From Micromonospora_H sonneratiae (lineage in GTDB: Bacteria > Actinomycetota > Actinomycetes > Mycobacteriales > Micromonosporaceae): a DNA stretch of 64,000 bases. The stretch spans positions 135,826 to 199,825 of the forward strand of contig NZ_JBHTMP010000005.1 of assembly GCF_042679305.1 (NCBI RefSeq), given 5' to 3'. The notes under the pieces are model-generated. The model made no database searches and was not told the origin of the DNA. It saw only the letters and a program-made list of their open reading frames with translations. The position numbers and the translations under genes are program-made. Every line of letters begins with the position of its first letter. Position 1 is the first letter of the stretch. Shown here in pieces: positions 62,256-64,000 of the stretch.

Positions 62256-63314
62256 TTACTCGGCAGCCTGCGCTGCTCGTGCCACCTCGATCCAGTGCTC
62301 CAGCGCCCGACCGGCCGCGCCGGAGTCGATCGACTCCGCTGCCCGGCTCATCCCGTCGCGCAGCGCGGTCAGCAGGTCACCGCCGAGCCCTCCCTGGGTG
62401 GCCAGGGCCACGGCGGAGTTGACCAGGACCGCGTCCCGTACCGGTCCCGGCTGGCCATCGAGGAGCCGCCGGGCCGCTCCGGCGTTGAAGGCCACGTCAC
62501 CGCCACGCAGGTCACCGGGGGCGGACCGGGGTACGCCAAGGTCGGCGACGTCGACGACGCTCTCGGTCACCCTGCCCTGGTGCGCGACCCAGACCCGGGT
62601 CGGCGCGGCGGTGCTGAACTCGTCGAGCCCGTCCTCACCCCGCATCACCACGACCGAGTCACCACGGCTGGCGAAGACCTCCGCCATCACCGGGGCCATC
62701 CGTTGGTCGAAGCAACCGACGGCGGCTGCCCGCGGGCGGGCCGGGTTCGTCAGCGGGCCGAGGAAGTTGAAGGCGGTCGGTACGCCGATCTCGCGTCGGG
62801 CCACGGACGTGTGCCGGAAGCCGGGGTGGAACCGGGCGGCAAAGCAGAACCCGATCCCGGCCTCGGCGACGCACCGGGCGACACCCGCCGGCCCGAGGTC
62901 CAGCGGCACCCCCAGGAACTCCAACAGGTCGGCGGCCCCGCAGGAGGAGGACGCCGCCCGGTTGCCGTGCTTGACCACCCGTACGCCGGCACCGGCCAGC
63001 ACCATGGCGGTCATGGTGGAGATGTTGACCGTGTGGGCCCGGTCACCGCCGGTGCCGACCACGTCGAGGGCGGTCTGCCGGACGTCCTCCGGGAGGTCCA
63101 CCGACACGGAGTTGGCCAGCATGGCCTCGACCAGACCGGCCAACTCGGCCGGGGTCTCCCCCTTGGCCCGTAGCGCCACGGCGAACCCGGCGATCTGGGC
63201 CGGCGTCGCCGACCCGGACATGATCTCGCCCATCGCCCACGCGGTATCGGCTGTGGAAAGCTCCTCGGACCGCAACAGCGCGGTGAGAAGGTTGGGCCAG
63301 TTCCGTTCGCCCAT
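62256..63314 (-). CDS. trpD: Anthranilate phosphoribosyltransferase
   Basis: 352 residues. Transfers phosphoribose from PRPP to anthranilate in tryptophan synthesis. The PRPP loop DVVGTGGDRAHTVNIST, KHGNRAASSSCGAADLLEFL, NFLGPLTNPARP and the GEDGLDE motif are all present. Two adjacent ATGs (63317 and 63314) are possible; the second is better spaced from GGGAGG. trpD lies near pimB in M. tuberculosis too (Rv2192c), away from the other trp genes. Follows the receiver-domain gene by about 60 bp on the same strand. Confidence 0.95.
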   Translation of the reverse strand: MGERNWPNLLTALLRSEELSTADTAWAMGEIMSGSATPAQIAGFAVALRAKGETPAELAGLVEAMLANSVSVDLPEDVRQTALDVVGTGGDRAHTVNISTMTAMVLAGAGVRVVKHGNRAASSSCGAADLLEFLGVPLDLGPAGVARCVAEAGIGFCFAARFHPGFRHTSVARREIGVPTAFNFLGPLTNPARPRAAAVGCFDQRMAPVMAEVFASRGDSVVVMRGEDGLDEFSTAAPTRVWVAHQGRVTESVVDVADLGVPRSAPGDLRGGDVAFNAGAARRLLDGQPGPVRDAVLVNSAVALATQGGLGGDLLTALRDGMSRAAESIDSGAAGRALEHWIEVARAAQAAE

Positions 63315-63373
63315 CATGGGCCTCCCGAGCGCGCGTGGGGTTCGGACGGTGGCAGACGGACCGGTTGTCCGCG

Positions 63374-63790
63374 TCAGGCCTTCGCTTCGACGCCGTTGCC
63401 GGCGCGCAGCATCGCGGCCACGGTCTGGCCGGTGGTCACCGGGTCGAGCGGGTGCACCAGGGTGGCCTCGACGGCGGCATAGGCAGCCAGCCAGCGGTCC
63501 GCAGCCCGGGCGATCACCAGGCAGACCGGTGGTGAATCCGCACGGTCGTCCTTGATCTGCCGAGCGATGCCGATGCCGCCCGCCGGGGTGGCCTCGCCAT
63601 CGAGCAGCAGCAGGTCGATCTCGTAGTCGTCGACCAGCTGGATGCACTCGGCATAGGTTGCCGCCTCGACGAACTCGACCTTCAGGTCGCTGGCCGGCCG
63701 GGGGCCGACGGCCAACCGCATCCGGTCCCGGACCTGCGGGTCGTCGCTGTAGAGCAGGACGGTGTAAAGACGATCGGTCATCAGTCGCAT
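63374..63790 (-). CDS. Atypical receiver-domain protein
   Basis: 138 residues. Single receiver-like domain without an output domain: TVLLYSDDPQVRDRMRLAV for the acidic pocket, DLLLLDGEATPAGGIGIARQ with a candidate phospho-Asp, then VCLVIARAAD. The position normally held by the conserved Lys (KP) reads VHPLDP, so His replaces Lys and normal phospho-switching is doubtful. Starts at 63826, 63790 and 63781 are all possible; 63790 has GGGAG very close. It is upstream of trpD on the same strand. Role unknown. Confidence 0.7.
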   Translation of the reverse strand: MRLMTDRLYTVLLYSDDPQVRDRMRLAVGPRPASDLKVEFVEAATYAECIQLVDDYEIDLLLLDGEATPAGGIGIARQIKDDRADSPPVCLVIARAADRWLAAYAAVEATLVHPLDPVTTGQTVAAMLRAGNGVEAKA

Positions 63791-63962
63791 GGCTCCCGCG
63801 TCGGTGGGGTGGTTCACCAGGTCCATCGGACTTGGGCTGGTGGAACGACCCCGGCGTGCCCGCCGATCGTACCCGTCGGGCCCGGGCCCCCGTCGTCCCG
63901 GCCGGGTCGCCGGCGGGGGGCGCTGCCAGCACCCCTCGCCGGGCCACCCGGCGCGTCGATGG

Positions 63963-64000
63963 TCAGGCGACGGTGACCGACGACCGGGCCGGGTCGGCCG
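63963..64000 (-). CDS. Possible C-terminal end of a gene beyond the window
   Basis: The minus-strand frame reads ADPARSSVTVA and stops at TGA 63965-63963. It could be the end of the next gene (a cytochrome oxidase subunit III gene stands at this place in mycobacteria). Eleven residues cannot confirm this. Confidence 0.2.
   Translation of the reverse strand, partial: ADPARSSVTVA

Noticed and set aside
1..64000. tRNA or rRNA genes
   Set aside because: No cloverleaf-like or rRNA-like stretch was noticed on either strand; a dedicated scan would be needed to exclude them.

Overview
The window is high-GC actinobacterial DNA, most likely from Micromonosporaceae. The evidence is strong G/C third-position bias, many GTG starts, probable leaderless genes (TANNNT box 6-7 nt before the start codon) and short GC-rich intergenic hairpins. 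Conserved blocks resemble the neighbourhood known in Mycobacterium tuberculosis as Rv2182c (acyltransferase), Rv2185c (SRPBCC), Rv2187 (fadD15), Rv2188c (pimB'), Rv2191 (exonuclease/UvrC-like) and Rv2192c (trpD). That comparison is from memory, not from a search.

Left block (0-21 kb): a small protein with a C-terminal repeat; a large class III cyclase/AAA/TPR regulator that appears to start at an unusual ATC codon; plsC; a two-TM membrane protein; otsA; a flavin monooxygenase with an alpha/beta-hydrolase that has lost its catalytic serine; a LysR/EamA divergent pair; a VOC/TetR divergent pair with twin operators; a four-gene minus-strand run (SRPBCC, DUF5304-like, ROK glucokinase, EEP hydrolase) divergent from fadD; and a NarL-type two-component system.

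Middle, accessory region (21-50 kb): a hypothetical with a perfect 36-bp in-frame duplication; a DUF574-type methyltransferase; a GGDEF-EAL protein; a TetR/carboxylesterase operon with an operator over its start; and an ABC-transporter pseudogene. Then comes the most interesting block, 27.4-37.2 kb. It holds a CATRA-type conflict system (small CATRA-associated protein and CATRA membrane protein) facing a MoxR ATPase - CoxE-like vWA - TPR/CHAT protease operon. It is flanked by an unrecognised 448-aa helical protein, a DUF218-like protein with a 20-aa upstream ORF, and a PP2C-like phosphatase. An IS630 remnant follows. After it come a 2595-residue secreted RHS/HINT polymorphic toxin with a predicted methyltransferase-like tip, its candidate immunity gene, and a divergent DNRLRE/FG-GAP surface protein.

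Right block (50-64 kb): pimB with an M48 protease, a Cys-motif small protein, a NYN-domain protein, a DEDDh/GIY-YIG nuclease, a Rel paralogue with an altered synthetase domain, NUDIX, a sugar-nucleotidyltransferase, an Lrp-type RAM protein, an alpha/beta-hydrolase, a DUF4142 protein, trpD and an atypical receiver protein. I see no tRNA, rRNA or CRISPR array. All functions are read from motifs by eye; no database search was possible.
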